Below, piece by piece: positions 1 through 8,262 of a stretch of 32,665 nt of DNA; positions within the stretch are counted from its first letter, which is position 1, and each line of letters begins with the position of its first letter. A program made the position numbers and the translations under genes. This stretch comes from Acidobacteria bacterium Ga0077522 (lineage in GTDB: Bacteria; Acidobacteriota; Vicinamibacteria; Vicinamibacterales; Vicinamibacteraceae), in NCBI GenBank assembly GCA_001464065.1, contig LNDN01000156.1, positions 1 to 32,665 on the forward strand, given 5' to 3'. The notes beneath the pieces were generated by a model. It ran no database searches and had not been told where the DNA came from. It saw only the letters and a list, made by a program, of their open reading frames with translations.

Positions 1-63
1 GACGCCGAGCGTCACGATCGCCGCGAGGCTCGCGGCGATCCCGTACCGCAGGGGGATTCGCAT
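1..63 (-). CDS. N-terminus of a membrane or exported protein (partial)
   Basis: An ATG at 63 on the minus strand opens a frame with no stop before the window edge. The 21 residues read MRIPLRYGIAASLAAIVTLG plus V: two positive charges and then an uninterrupted hydrophobic stretch, as in a signal peptide or first membrane helix. It lies 35 nt downstream of the GGDEF gene on the same strand, so the two could be co-transcribed. I see no clear Shine-Dalgarno sequence. The product cannot be identified from this fragment. Confidence 0.45.
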   Translation of the reverse strand, partial: MRIPLRYGIAASLAAIVTLGV

Positions 64-98
64 GCGGGCAGGATACCGCCGAACGCCGGCCGCGTCGG

Positions 99-1955
99 CT
101 ACATCTTGTGCAGGGGGGGGCGCGGCAGATTGTTCGGGAAGGTGTCGCCGGAGCCGTGCTCCCGGTCCCGGTCGCCCTGCTCGCGCCAGCGGTGCTTGTC
201 CTGGTACATGCGGGCATCGGCGGCGGCGAGCAGCGCCTCGGACGAATCGCCATCACGCGGGAACACGGCGGCGCCGATGCTCACGCCCAGCGTGAACGTC
301 CGTCCATCGGGCAGGCGCACGTCGTGGCGCGCGATCTTGGTCTGCAGGTCGCGCAGGCGCTCCTCGGCCTCTTCCCGGCCGCATTCCGGCAGCATGATGA
401 CGAACTCGTCGCCGCCGTACCGGGCACACACGTCGTAGGGGCGCACGGCCTGTCGCAGCACCGCGGCCAGTTCCTTCAGGGCGAGATCGCCGATCGGGTG
501 CCCCTCGTTGTCGTTGACGGACTTGAAGTCGTCCACGTCGACGAGCAGCAGCGCGAGCCGCGACGCCTGGCGTGCCGCCCGCGCCAGCTCCTGCGTGAGG
601 TGCATCCACAGGAAGCGCGTGTTCGGCAGCCCCGTCAGCGGGTCGGTGAGGGCTTCTTCCTGGGCGCGCGAGAGCTGCAGCGCGTGGCTGACCACGGGCC
701 CCGCCTGCCTCGCCACCATCTCGAGCATGCGGCACTCGTCCTGCGTGTAGCAGCCCGGCGTGACGTGGTAGATGGCCATCGCCCCGACCAGCTCGTTTCG
801 CTCTCCGTAGAGCGGACAGACGATGGATGATCGCAGCCGTGTGGTGGCAGCGGCGCGGGCGTCCAGGCAGACGTGCGGATCGCCATTGGCCACGGCCCGC
901 TGCTCGCGCAGCGACTGCCCGAACATGCCCGCCTCGGCGCTCACGTGGACGGTGGCCAGGACGTCGGCTTCGATCCCCTCGGTGAACGCCGCCTTGAAGC
1001 TGCGGCGCTCCGGGTCGTAGAGGTACAGGGCCGCGCTCGAGTACGGAATCACGCGCCGCAGCTTCTGCGCCAGCAACTGCGCGGTGCCCTCGACGCCGAG
1101 CCCGGCGCTGATCGCCTGGGAGATCTCGAACAGCGCCACGTCCTCGCGACGTGCCGTGACGATCGACACCAGCGAACTGTCGACGGCGCCCTCGTGCCCG
1201 GCGCCCCCTTCGATCGACGGCAGCAGCGTGATGAAGCGCTCGACGATCGACGGGTCGAGCGACTTGCCTTCTTCTTCGCGCAGCACGGCGATGGCCGCCT
1301 CGCGGGTCAGGCGGTCCCGGTACGGGCGCTCGCTGACGAGGGCGTCGTAGTTGTCCACCACGGCGAGCACGCGCGCGCCCACGGGGATGGCGTCCTTCGC
1401 CAGGCCCTCGGGGTAGCCCTTGCCGTCCCAGCGCTCGTGATGCGACCGCACGAAGGCGCCGACGGCTTTCGGCAGGGGCACGCCCTCGATGAGCCCGGCG
1501 CTGACCTCGGGGTGGATGCGAATCTTGTGAAACTCCTCGACCGACAGCGGGCCCGGCTTGGACAGGATGTGGTCGGGGACGGCGAGCTGGCCGATGTCGA
1601 GCAGGAGCGCCGCCGTACGCAGGGCGTCGATGTCGGCCGGCGGCAGGCCCACGGCCCTGGCCAGCGCCGTGGCCCATTCCCGCCGCCGCTGCAGCCGCTT
1701 GCCGGAGGGGTCGTGCTTGGCATCGATGGCGCCCGCGAGGGCTTCGACCAGCGAGCTGTGGACGTACTCCGCGGACGGTTCTTCCGCGCGCGTGACGGGC
1801 GGTCGCGCGAGGGCCGCCGCCGTGCCGAGGCCGACGCCGATGCCGACCAGGAGCGCACCACTCACCGCCTGCCCGCCGACCAGCAGCAGGGCGCCGCCGA
1901 CGGCGCTGACGGCCGCCAGGAGCAGCAGCCGGGCAGGTGGAAGAGGCCTGGTCAC
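99..1955 (-). CDS. HD-GYP-like / GAF / GGDEF cyclic-di-GMP signalling protein
   Basis: A 618-residue protein. Two hydrophobic segments lie at about residues 7-52, followed by an HD-GYP-type domain (about 60-255), a GAF domain (about 275-430) and a C-terminal GGDEF domain (about 440-600). The GGDEF domain has an intact YGGDEF signature and an RPYD motif exactly five residues before it, the RxxD inhibitory site of diguanylate cyclases, so c-di-GMP synthesis with product inhibition is expected. The HD-GYP part keeps HHERWDGKGYP but has LLLDIGQ where the family has LLHDIGK. The metal-binding histidine of the HD pair is therefore missing and phosphodiesterase activity is doubtful. The start is a GTG preceded by TACTGT seven nt upstream, which points to a leaderless transcript. 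It probably acts at the inner membrane as a GAF-regulated cyclase. Confidence 0.9.
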   Translation of the reverse strand: MTRPLPPARLLLLAAVSAVGGALLLVGGQAVSGALLVGIGVGLGTAAALARPPVTRAEEPSAEYVHSSLVEALAGAIDAKHDPSGKRLQRRREWATALARAVGLPPADIDALRTAALLLDIGQLAVPDHILSKPGPLSVEEFHKIRIHPEVSAGLIEGVPLPKAVGAFVRSHHERWDGKGYPEGLAKDAIPVGARVLAVVDNYDALVSERPYRDRLTREAAIAVLREEEGKSLDPSIVERFITLLPSIEGGAGHEGAVDSSLVSIVTARREDVALFEISQAISAGLGVEGTAQLLAQKLRRVIPYSSAALYLYDPERRSFKAAFTEGIEADVLATVHVSAEAGMFGQSLREQRAVANGDPHVCLDARAAATTRLRSSIVCPLYGERNELVGAMAIYHVTPGCYTQDECRMLEMVARQAGPVVSHALQLSRAQEEALTDPLTGLPNTRFLWMHLTQELARAARQASRLALLLVDVDDFKSVNDNEGHPIGDLALKELAAVLRQAVRPYDVCARYGGDEFVIMLPECGREEAEERLRDLQTKIARHDVRLPDGRTFTLGVSIGAAVFPRDGDSSEALLAAADARMYQDKHRWREQGDRDREHGSGDTFPNNLPRPPLHKM

Positions 1956-1962
1956 AGACCCA

Positions 1963-1968
1963 ACAGTA
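1963..1968 (-). promoter_or_regulatory. -10 element, likely leaderless promoter of the GGDEF gene
   Basis: On the minus strand TACTGT ends seven nt before the GTG start at 1955. The spacing matches other TANNNT elements in this window, so transcription probably starts at or next to the start codon. No convincing -35 is visible. Confidence 0.4.
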
Positions 1969-2037
1969 TCGCGCGTCCGACAGCACCGGCAAATGCTCGT
2001 CTTGACGATGGGCTGAGGCGGATGGCACTGTGAGCAG

Positions 2038-2406
2038 ATGGTGGTGCCGCTGGCGACCCGACTCCGGGCGCTCTGGCTCGCGTGCCTGCTGGTGCTTGCG
2101 CCGGCAGGTCCCCTCGGGCTGCTGATCTCCGGTCACGTGACCGGCGAGAGCGCGCACGTCACCGCCGTCGTCCACGACGCCTCCGACCACGGCATCTCGG
2201 CCGGCGTGCTGCCCGACGCCTCGCCGGACCGCCACTGTCTGTACTGCCAGACCGCCTCGTCGCTCCGATTCGGCTGGGGTGGCGTGCCCGTCAGCCTGCT
2301 CGCCCCCGCATCGGCGTCGATCGAGTGGATCGCGCTCCAGGGTGGGGTCCCGCACTCGGACGCGCGGCCGGCGCTGCCGGCCCGGGCGCCACCGACTCGC
2401 GCCTGA
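2038..2406 (+). CDS. Small exported His/Cys protein upstream of TonB receptor (DUF2946-like?)
   Basis: A 122-residue protein with an N-terminal hydrophobic segment (about residues 9-31) followed by a histidine-bearing stretch (HVTGESAHV, VVHDASDHG) and a CLYCQ motif after DRHC. A short exported protein with scattered His and one CxxC upstream of a TonB receptor resembles the DUF2946 group, often seen beside metal transport genes; this assignment is tentative. TTGACG at 2002-2007 and CACTGT at 2026-2031, six nt before the ATG, are a possible leaderless promoter. The gene precedes the receptor by 142 nt in the same direction, so joint metal sensing, binding or delivery is a reasonable inference. 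Confidence 0.6.
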   Translation: MVVPLATRLRALWLACLLVLAPAGPLGLLISGHVTGESAHVTAVVHDASDHGISAGVLPDASPDRHCLYCQTASSLRFGWGGVPVSLLAPASASIEWIALQGGVPHSDARPALPARAPPTRA

Positions 2407-2548
2407 TCGGCCGTCCGGCCGACCGCTCCCGACCTGCTACCCATTCGAGTCCAGGTGCCGCGCCGCAGCCGCCGGCACCGGCGTGGTGCGCGATCGCGAC
2501 CGCGCCAGGGGTGTCTGTCCAGACCCCGCCTGCACGGAGTATCGACAC
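2407..2548 (+). other. Structured leader before the TonB receptor
   Basis: This gap holds consecutive inverted repeats: TCGGCC/GGCCGA (2407-2422, loop GTCC) just after the previous stop codon, GGTGCC/GGCACC (2454-2479) and GGGGTgTCT/AGACCCC (2508-2527). The first could be an attenuator but lacks a T-run. I could not match a known riboswitch. GGAG at 2536-2539 is the ribosome binding site of the receptor. Confidence 0.35.
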
Positions 2549-4828
2549 ATGTTGCCCTGCTTCACCTCCCGGCTCGTCCGGGTGTCCACCGGCCTGGCCC
2601 TGGGCCTCGGCCTGTCCCTGATCGCGCCGTCGCCGGCCGTTGCGCAGTCCACCGCGCCCGCTGCGGCGATGCAACTCACCGGCCGGGTCCTCTCCGGCGA
2701 GAGCCGTCAGCCAGTGGCCGGCGCCACCGTCGTGCTCGAGGAACGCCGCACGACGGTGTTCACCGATGACACCGGCGCATTCACGCTGCCGACGCCTGCG
2801 TCGGGACTCGTCCACGTGCGCGTCAGCGCCACCGGGTTCCTGCCCATGCGCACCGAGGTCACGCTGGCCGACCCGCTGGCGCCGCTCGAGGTCCTGCTGC
2901 AGGAAGACCTGCACTATGCCGAGGCGGTCACGGTGGGGCCCGAGCCTCGCGACCCCTTCGAGTCCTACCAGCCGACGTCCGTGCTCTCCGGCCAGGAACT
3001 GAGCATCAAGCTCGAGGGGTCGCTCGGCGGGCTGTTGCGCAACGAGCCCGGCGTGTCCGAGCGGTCGCTCGGCCCCGGACCGTCGCGGCCGATCATCCGC
3101 GGCCAGGATGGCGATCGTGTCCTCATCCTGCAGAACAGCCAGCGCACCGCCGACCTGTCCAGCCAGTCGGGCGATCACGGCGTGACGATCAACCCCGCGG
3201 CGGCGACACAGGTCGAGGTGGTCCGCGGCCCGGCGACGCTGCTGTACGGCGCCAATGCGATTGGCGGCCTGGTCAACGTCATCTCGAACCAGATCCCGAC
3301 GCGGCCGGCCACGGGCACCATGGGCGCGGCCCAGGTGGACCTCGCGACCAACGGCGGCCAGGCGGGCGGTGCGGCCGACGTCACGGTGGGCAACGGCCTG
3401 TGGGCGATGAACGTCGGCGGGTCGGCGCGCCGTTCCGGCAACTACGACACGCCCGAGGGTGAGGTCGACAACACGCAGACCCGTGGCTTCTTCGGCAACG
3501 TCGGCGTCGCCAGGACCACGGCCAACAGCTACGTCGGCGCCGGCGTGCAGCTCGACGACACCAAGTACGGCGTGCCGGTCATCGAGGGCGGCGAGATCCA
3601 GCTGACGCCGCGTCGGCAGGTGTACAGCGGCCGCGGTGAAGTGCGCAACATGACCGGGTTCTTCACGTCGGCGCGCGGCTCGGTCGCCTATCACCGTTAT
3701 CGCCACGAGGAACTGGAGGGCGACGAGGTGGGCACAGAGTTCAGGAACGATCTGCTCGACCTCGACTTCCGCGCCACCCATCGTCCGGTCGGCCGGCTGA
3801 CCGGGACGGTCGGCGTGTCCGGCTACACCCGGACGTTCGAGGCCGTCGGCGCCGAGGCGCTGTCGCCGAAGGTGGACCAGAACGTGGTCTCGGCGTTCAC
3901 CTACCAGGAAGTGTCATGGTCGCACGCGACCCTGCAGTTCGGTGGGCGTTTCGACCGGGCGAGTTACGACCCGGCCGGTGGCCTGCGGCCGCGCGACTTC
4001 AACAACCTGTCGTTCTCGCTCGGGTCACTGCTGCGGCCGACCGAGCAGAGCACGCTGGCCATCAGCCTGGCGCGCGCGGCGCGCAACCCGGCGCTCGAGG
4101 AGCTGTACTTCTTCGGCGTGCACGCCGGCAACTTCTCCTTCGAGGTCGGCAACGACGACCTCGACTCCGAGGTGTCGTACGGACTCGACGTGTCCTACCG
4201 CGTCCGCCTGCCGCGCGTCTCGGCCGAAGTGACGTATTTCAACAACACCGTCGACAACTACATCTTCCGCAGCCCGCTGACCGAGGACGAGTTCGACGAA
4301 CGGTTCCCGGGCCTCGAGGAAGAGGGCCACGAGGAAGGGCACGAGGAGGAGGGCCACCACCACGGCGACGAGGAGTTCCCGATCGTCGAGTTCATCGGCC
4401 GCGACGTGCGCCTGCAGGGCGTGGAAGCCCATGCCGACATCGACCTGTCCCGCGGGCTGCACCTCGAACTGGGGCTGGACACGGTGCGGGGCGAACTGCG
4501 TGACGGTGGCGACCCGCTCCCGCGCATCCCGCCGGTGCGGGTCACGGGTGGTCTGCGCTACCACTGGAATGCGCTGCAGCTCGGGGGCCAGGTGGTGCGC
4601 GCGTCGTCGCAGGATCGGGTCTACGACATCGAGACGCCGACCGACGGCTTCACCACGCTCCGCCTGTTCGGCGCCTACTCGCTGCAGGCCGGGCCGACGA
4701 CCCACACGTTCTCGGCGCGGCTGGACAACGTCACCAACGAGCTGTTCCGCAACCACCTGTCGCTGGTGAAGGACCTGGTGCCCGAGATGGGGCGGAACTT
4801 CCGCGTCGTCTGGCAGGTGAAGTTCTAG
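2549..4828 (+). CDS. TonB-dependent outer-membrane receptor, ZnuD-like, with His-rich loop
   Basis: The ATG at 2549, nine nt after GGAG, gives 759 residues with a signal peptide ending in AVAQ. The order is a carboxypeptidase-regulatory-like beta domain (about 38-120, QLTGRVLSGESRQPVAGATV), a TonB-box-like EAVTV, a plug domain (RGQDGDRVLIL, VEVVRGPATLLYGANAIGGL) and a 22-strand-type barrel. The C-terminus ends in FRVVWQVKF, as outer-membrane proteins do with a terminal aromatic residue. Around residues 588-608 lies an extracellular-type loop dense in His, Glu and Asp (GHEEGHEEEGHHHGDEE). Such loops are known in the zinc receptor ZnuD, and the following LPRIPPVR segment also fits that group. 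Zinc or another divalent metal is the likely substrate. A cobalamin substrate was considered because of the adjacent adenosyltransferase, but that gene is convergent and the loop argues for metal. Confidence 0.9.
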   Translation: MLPCFTSRLVRVSTGLALGLGLSLIAPSPAVAQSTAPAAAMQLTGRVLSGESRQPVAGATVVLEERRTTVFTDDTGAFTLPTPASGLVHVRVSATGFLPMRTEVTLADPLAPLEVLLQEDLHYAEAVTVGPEPRDPFESYQPTSVLSGQELSIKLEGSLGGLLRNEPGVSERSLGPGPSRPIIRGQDGDRVLILQNSQRTADLSSQSGDHGVTINPAAATQVEVVRGPATLLYGANAIGGLVNVISNQIPTRPATGTMGAAQVDLATNGGQAGGAADVTVGNGLWAMNVGGSARRSGNYDTPEGEVDNTQTRGFFGNVGVARTTANSYVGAGVQLDDTKYGVPVIEGGEIQLTPRRQVYSGRGEVRNMTGFFTSARGSVAYHRYRHEELEGDEVGTEFRNDLLDLDFRATHRPVGRLTGTVGVSGYTRTFEAVGAEALSPKVDQNVVSAFTYQEVSWSHATLQFGGRFDRASYDPAGGLRPRDFNNLSFSLGSLLRPTEQSTLAISLARAARNPALEELYFFGVHAGNFSFEVGNDDLDSEVSYGLDVSYRVRLPRVSAEVTYFNNTVDNYIFRSPLTEDEFDERFPGLEEEGHEEGHEEEGHHHGDEEFPIVEFIGRDVRLQGVEAHADIDLSRGLHLELGLDTVRGELRDGGDPLPRIPPVRVTGGLRYHWNALQLGGQVVRASSQDRVYDIETPTDGFTTLRLFGAYSLQAGPTTHTFSARLDNVTNELFRNHLSLVKDLVPEMGRNFRVVWQVKF

Positions 4829-4835
4829 CGCGCGC

Positions 4836-5399
4836 CTACAGCTGGCTGTTCCAGATCGGTTCCGGAATGGCCCGCTGGTGGTTCTCGTAGCGCGCCATGA
4901 TGAACAGGGCGTCCGACAGCCGGTTCAGGTAAGGAATCACGAACGCGCCGACCGGCTCCTCGTGCGCGAGCGTGATCGCCTCGCGTTCGGCCCGGCGGCA
5001 GACGGTGCGGGCGACGTGGAGATGGGCGGCGCCGGGGGCGCCGCCCGGCAGCACGAAGTTCTCGATCGGGCCGACCACGTCGTTCAGCTCGTCCATCAGC
5101 GTCTCGAGGGCCTCGACGTGCCGCGGTTCGATCTGCGGAATGCGGTACGTCGCCTTGTCGTCCTCGAGGAAGCACAGGTCCGAGCCGAGGTGGAACAGCT
5201 CGTTCTGGATCACCGGCAGCGTCTGCGCGAGGCGGGGCACCAGGCCGCTGGCGAGGGCCACACCGATGACGGAATTCAGCTCGTCCACGGTGCCGTAGGT
5301 GGAGACTCGCAGGGCATCCTTCGCCACGCGCTGCCCACCCCCGAGCCCCGTCGTCCCGTCGTCTCCCTTGCGTGTGTAGATGCGCGTCAGCCGAGGCAT
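4836..5399 (-). CDS. pduO: PduO-type cob(I)alamin adenosyltransferase
   Basis: Starting at ATG 5399 the protein has 187 residues, the usual length for the PduO family, which moves the adenosyl group of ATP to cob(I)alamin to make adenosylcobalamin. Family signatures are present: the N-terminal ATP-binding loop [19 protein letters not shown], the VCRRAERE helix and [14 protein letters not shown] near the C-terminus. An upstream in-frame extension exists but overlaps the divergent gluQ gene and carries no family sequence, so 5399 is preferred. It is also six nt from a TACAAT element. The stop codon lies 7 nt from the receptor's stop codon in a convergent arrangement without room for a separate terminator. 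Confidence 0.93.
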   Translation of the reverse strand: MPRLTRIYTRKGDDGTTGLGGGQRVAKDALRVSTYGTVDELNSVIGVALASGLVPRLAQTLPVIQNELFHLGSDLCFLEDDKATYRIPQIEPRHVEALETLMDELNDVVGPIENFVLPGGAPGAAHLHVARTVCRRAEREAITLAHEEPVGAFVIPYLNRLSDALFIMARYENHQRAIPEPIWNSQL

Positions 5400-5421
5400 C
5401 CGATCATTGTAGGCTACGCCG
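5400..5421. promoter_or_regulatory. Overlapping divergent -10 elements (pduO / gluQ)
   Basis: Only 22 bp separate the two start codons. On the minus strand TACAAT (plus coordinates 5406-5411) is six nt from the ATG of pduO. On the plus strand TAGGCT (5410-5415) is six nt from the GTG of gluQ. The two hexamers share bases 5410-5411. Both transcripts would be leaderless and could not be initiated on the same molecule at once. Confidence 0.45.
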
Positions 5422-6267
5422 GTGACCATCGGCCGGCTCGCGCCGACGCCCTCCGGGCGGCTGCATCTCGGCAACGTCTGCGCCTTCGCCGGTGCGTGGC
5501 TGTCGGCGCGGGCCGACGGCGGGCGGCTGCTGTTGCGCATCGAGGACGTGGATCGCGGCCGGTCCCGCCTCGACGTCGAAGCGGACCTGCGCGCGGACCT
5601 GGCGTGGCTCGGCGTGCAGGCCGATGCCGAGACGCCGCGGCAGTCGTCGCGCGACTACGGCGCCGTGCTGGCGCACCTCGCGCCACGCCTCTACCACTGC
5701 CGCTGCACGCGCGCCATGCGCGACGAGGGTCTCGTGGCAACGGCCGGGTGCCCCGGCGGCTGTGCCGACCGCGGCTGGCCCGACGGCGCCCTTCGCTTCA
5801 GACTGCGCCCGGGCTTCGCGTCGTTCGTCGATCGCCGCTGGGGGCGATGCGAGAGCGATCCACGCGCCTTCGGTGATCCGATCCTCGTGCGGCGCGATGG
5901 CCTCGTCTCCTACAACCTCGCCGTCGTCGCCGACGACATCGCCGATGGGGTCAGCGACGTGGTGCGCGGCAGCGATCTGCTCGAGTACACGACCGTGCAG
6001 ATGCAGCTGTGGGAGGCGCTGGGCGCGCCGCCGCCGCGCTGGCTGCACACGCCGCTTGTGCTCGGACCCGATGGCCGCAAGCTGTCGAAGTCGCATGGCT
6101 CGGCACACGTCGGCGCGATGCGGGATGCCGGCGCCACGCCCGCCGACGTCTGGCGCATCGTCCTGCCCTGGCTGGGTCTCGAGGGGGCGGGATCACTGCG
6201 CGAGGCGTTGCCACGGTGGGATCCGGCCGCCGGGCCTCGCGGGCCCATCACACTCGCCAGCCCGTAG
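5422..6267 (+). CDS. gluQ: Glutamyl-Q tRNA(Asp) synthetase
   Basis: A 281-residue GTG-start protein matching GluQ-RS, a truncated GluRS paralog without the anticodon-binding domain. It attaches glutamate to the queuosine base at position 34 of tRNA(Asp). The class I HIGH-like signature is [11 protein letters not shown] near residue 8-18 and the KMSKS equivalent is [10 protein letters not shown] near 217-226. A zinc site of four cysteines is visible in YHCRCTR followed by GCPGGC. RIEDVD and the ADD(I)[14 protein letters not shown] segment are also family hallmarks. The length is slightly below 300, as expected. It has no ribosome binding site, but a -10 element lies directly upstream. Confidence 0.93.
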   Translation: MTIGRLAPTPSGRLHLGNVCAFAGAWLSARADGGRLLLRIEDVDRGRSRLDVEADLRADLAWLGVQADAETPRQSSRDYGAVLAHLAPRLYHCRCTRAMRDEGLVATAGCPGGCADRGWPDGALRFRLRPGFASFVDRRWGRCESDPRAFGDPILVRRDGLVSYNLAVVADDIADGVSDVVRGSDLLEYTTVQMQLWEALGAPPPRWLHTPLVLGPDGRKLSKSHGSAHVGAMRDAGATPADVWRIVLPWLGLEGAGSLREALPRWDPAAGPRGPITLASP

Positions 6268-6289
6268 CGGCCGTCGACGCGCGCGTGGC

Positions 6290-6925
6290 TCAGACCAGGG
6301 GCGGATGGCCACCCGCAAGGCGCCGCAGCACCGGCAGCAAGGCGTCGGCCATGCGGCGGTAGACGGCCGGCGTCGGGTGCAACTGGTCGGGACTCGCGAA
6401 CAGGAGGTCGGGATGGCCCGGGGCGGCTGCGGCGGCCCGCGTGTCGCAGAACGCCATGCCGGGCCTGCTCGCGGCAGTCGCGCGAATCCAGCCGTTGATG
6501 GCGTGCATGCGCGCGTTCTGGTCGGCCGTCGCCGTGTCGTAGGGAATGATCGAGCAGGCCACGACGGGGAGCGCCGCGCTCAGGGCGCGTTCGTACATCG
6601 CGAGCAGGTGCGCCTGCACCGTCGCGGCATCGCGTCCCTGATACACGTCGTTGACGCCGGCCAGCAGCACGACCACCACGGAGGACTGTGACGCATGCGC
6701 CAGCACGTCGCGGTCGAAGCGCGCCGCGATCTCGTCGGTGCGTTCGCCGTCGACGCCGCGATTGAGGACGCGCCAGGCGGGCTCGGCGCGCGCCAGCCAC
6801 CAGGGGAACTGGCTCGTCACGTCACCCTCGCCGTCGGGCGGGGCCTCGACCGGCGACCGGAACCCCGGCGTGCCCGCCGTCGTCGAGTCGCCGAGCGCCA
6901 CGATGGTGAGGGCCGGCGTCGGCAT
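6290..6925 (-). CDS. SGNH/GDSL-type hydrolase
   Basis: From ATG 6925 the protein has 211 residues. The four SGNH blocks can be read: GDSTTAG with the nucleophilic Ser (about residue 12-18), the block II Gly in NRGVDGERT, AGVNDVY (block III Asn) and DQLHPTP with the catalytic Asp and His near 180. No signal peptide is evident, so a cytoplasmic esterase or lysophospholipase-like enzyme is likely; the substrate is unknown. The start lies 5 nt beyond the stop codon of the M19 dipeptidase, so the two are almost certainly co-transcribed. Confidence 0.85.
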   Translation of the reverse strand: MPTPALTIVALGDSTTAGTPGFRSPVEAPPDGEGDVTSQFPWWLARAEPAWRVLNRGVDGERTDEIAARFDRDVLAHASQSSVVVVLLAGVNDVYQGRDAATVQAHLLAMYERALSAALPVVACSIIPYDTATADQNARMHAINGWIRATAASRPGMAFCDTRAAAAAPGHPDLLFASPDQLHPTPAVYRRMADALLPVLRRLAGGHPPLV

Positions 6926-6930
6926 CGCGA

Positions 6931-8241
6931 TCAGCGGACGGGCGGGAGCGGCTGGCCGCGACGCGTGACGTGATCGACGTCCTCGATCGTCTTGAGCGAC
7001 GGCGCGGTGGACCGCAGGGTCGCGGCCGTGGCCTCGGCGCCGCGCATCACGCGCAGGATGTTGCGGCCAGAGATTTTCGCGAGATCGTCGCTGGAGTACC
7101 CGCGTCGTCCGAGCTCGGCGATGAGGGCCGGGTAGGTGCCGACGTGCTCCAGCCCCTGCACGACCGACGTGATGCCATCGAAGTCGCCGCCGAGGCCGAT
7201 GTGGTCGATGCCCGCGACCTTGCGGATGTGGTCGATGTGGTCGGCGACCTGGGCCAGCGTCGCCCGCGGCTCGGGGTTGGTCGTACGCCACGCCTTCAGC
7301 GCCGCGTCCAGGCCGGCCTTGTCGGCACCGAACTGCGACTGCAGCAACTGGCTCTGCGCCTGCGCCCGCCGCGAGTAGTTGGCCGCGTCCTGCGAGACGA
7401 AACCCGGCACGAAGGTGACCATCACGATGCCGCCGTTGCCGGCCACCTGCCGGAGGATCGCATCGGGCACGTTGCGGGGTACGTCGCAGACCGCCCGCGC
7501 GTTCGAGTGCGAGAAGATCACCGGCGCCCGCGAGACACGGATCGCGTCGGCCATCGTCTCCGGCGAAGTGTGGCTCAGGTCCACCAGCATGCCCAGCCGG
7601 TTCATCTCGCGGACGACCTCCTCGCCGAACGCCGAGATGCCGCCCAGCTTCGGGTCGTCGCTCGTGGAATCGGCCCACGGCACGTTGCGGCTGTGAGTGA
7701 GCGTCATGTAGCCCGCGCCGAGGCGATGCAGCATGCGCAGCGTGGCGATGGAGCTGTCGATCGAGTGCCCGCCCTCGACGCCCATCATCGACGCGATCTT
7801 GCCGGTGGCCATGGCGCGTTCGACGTCATCGGCCGTGCGCGCCAGCACGAACCTGTCAGGGTAGCGGCGCACCATCTCGTGCACGGCGTCGATCTGTTCG
7901 AGGGTGGCGCTGACCGCCGCGTCTCCCTGCAACTCCGCCGGCACGTACACCGACCAGAACTGTCCCCCGACGTGCCCCTGGCGGAGCCGCGGGAGGTCGG
8001 TCATCAGCTGCGGCTGTGGCGCGGCGATGTCGATGCGGTCGAAGTCGTACCTGGCGCGCTGCCGCATCTCCCACGGCAGGTCGTTGTGCCCGTCGATGAT
8101 CGGCGAGGTGGTCAGGACCGCGGCGGCGCCTCCCGCCGTCCCCGGAGCCGTGGGCGGCGCGGGCTGCGCAGCCACGGGGGCCAGGGCGCCTGAGACGACG
8201 AGGCTGGCCACGACCAGCCGGACATGAAGGAACGCGTGCAT
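6931..8241 (-). CDS. Secreted membrane-dipeptidase family peptidase (M19)
   Basis: A 436-residue protein with a signal peptide (MHAFLHVRLVVASLVVSGALAP, cleavage near VAAQ). The zinc ligands of the M19 renal dipeptidase family are visible: HND in DGHNDLPW, the bridging Glu in GVEGGHSI, His in VDLSHTS and His in IFSHSNARAV. The GIDHIGLGGDFDG segment carries the substrate-side Asp. The family hydrolyses dipeptides, including some with D-residues, and the protein probably acts in the periplasm. It is preceded by the CoA-transferase gene (21 nt gap) and followed by the SGNH gene (5 nt), forming a three-gene unit. Confidence 0.93.
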   Translation of the reverse strand: MHAFLHVRLVVASLVVSGALAPVAAQPAPPTAPGTAGGAAAVLTTSPIIDGHNDLPWEMRQRARYDFDRIDIAAPQPQLMTDLPRLRQGHVGGQFWSVYVPAELQGDAAVSATLEQIDAVHEMVRRYPDRFVLARTADDVERAMATGKIASMMGVEGGHSIDSSIATLRMLHRLGAGYMTLTHSRNVPWADSTSDDPKLGGISAFGEEVVREMNRLGMLVDLSHTSPETMADAIRVSRAPVIFSHSNARAVCDVPRNVPDAILRQVAGNGGIVMVTFVPGFVSQDAANYSRRAQAQSQLLQSQFGADKAGLDAALKAWRTTNPEPRATLAQVADHIDHIRKVAGIDHIGLGGDFDGITSVVQGLEHVGTYPALIAELGRRGYSSDDLAKISGRNILRVMRGAEATAATLRSTAPSLKTIEDVDHVTRRGQPLPPVR

Positions 8242-8262
8242 GGCGGGCTCGGGGTCGACTGG

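Noticed and set aside
2407-2548. Cobalamin riboswitch upstream of the TonB receptor, suggested by the nearby adenosyltransferase and a GGTGCC stretch.
   Set aside because: The conserved B12-box and the GCCACTG-like core are not present, and the receptor's His-rich loop points to a metal.
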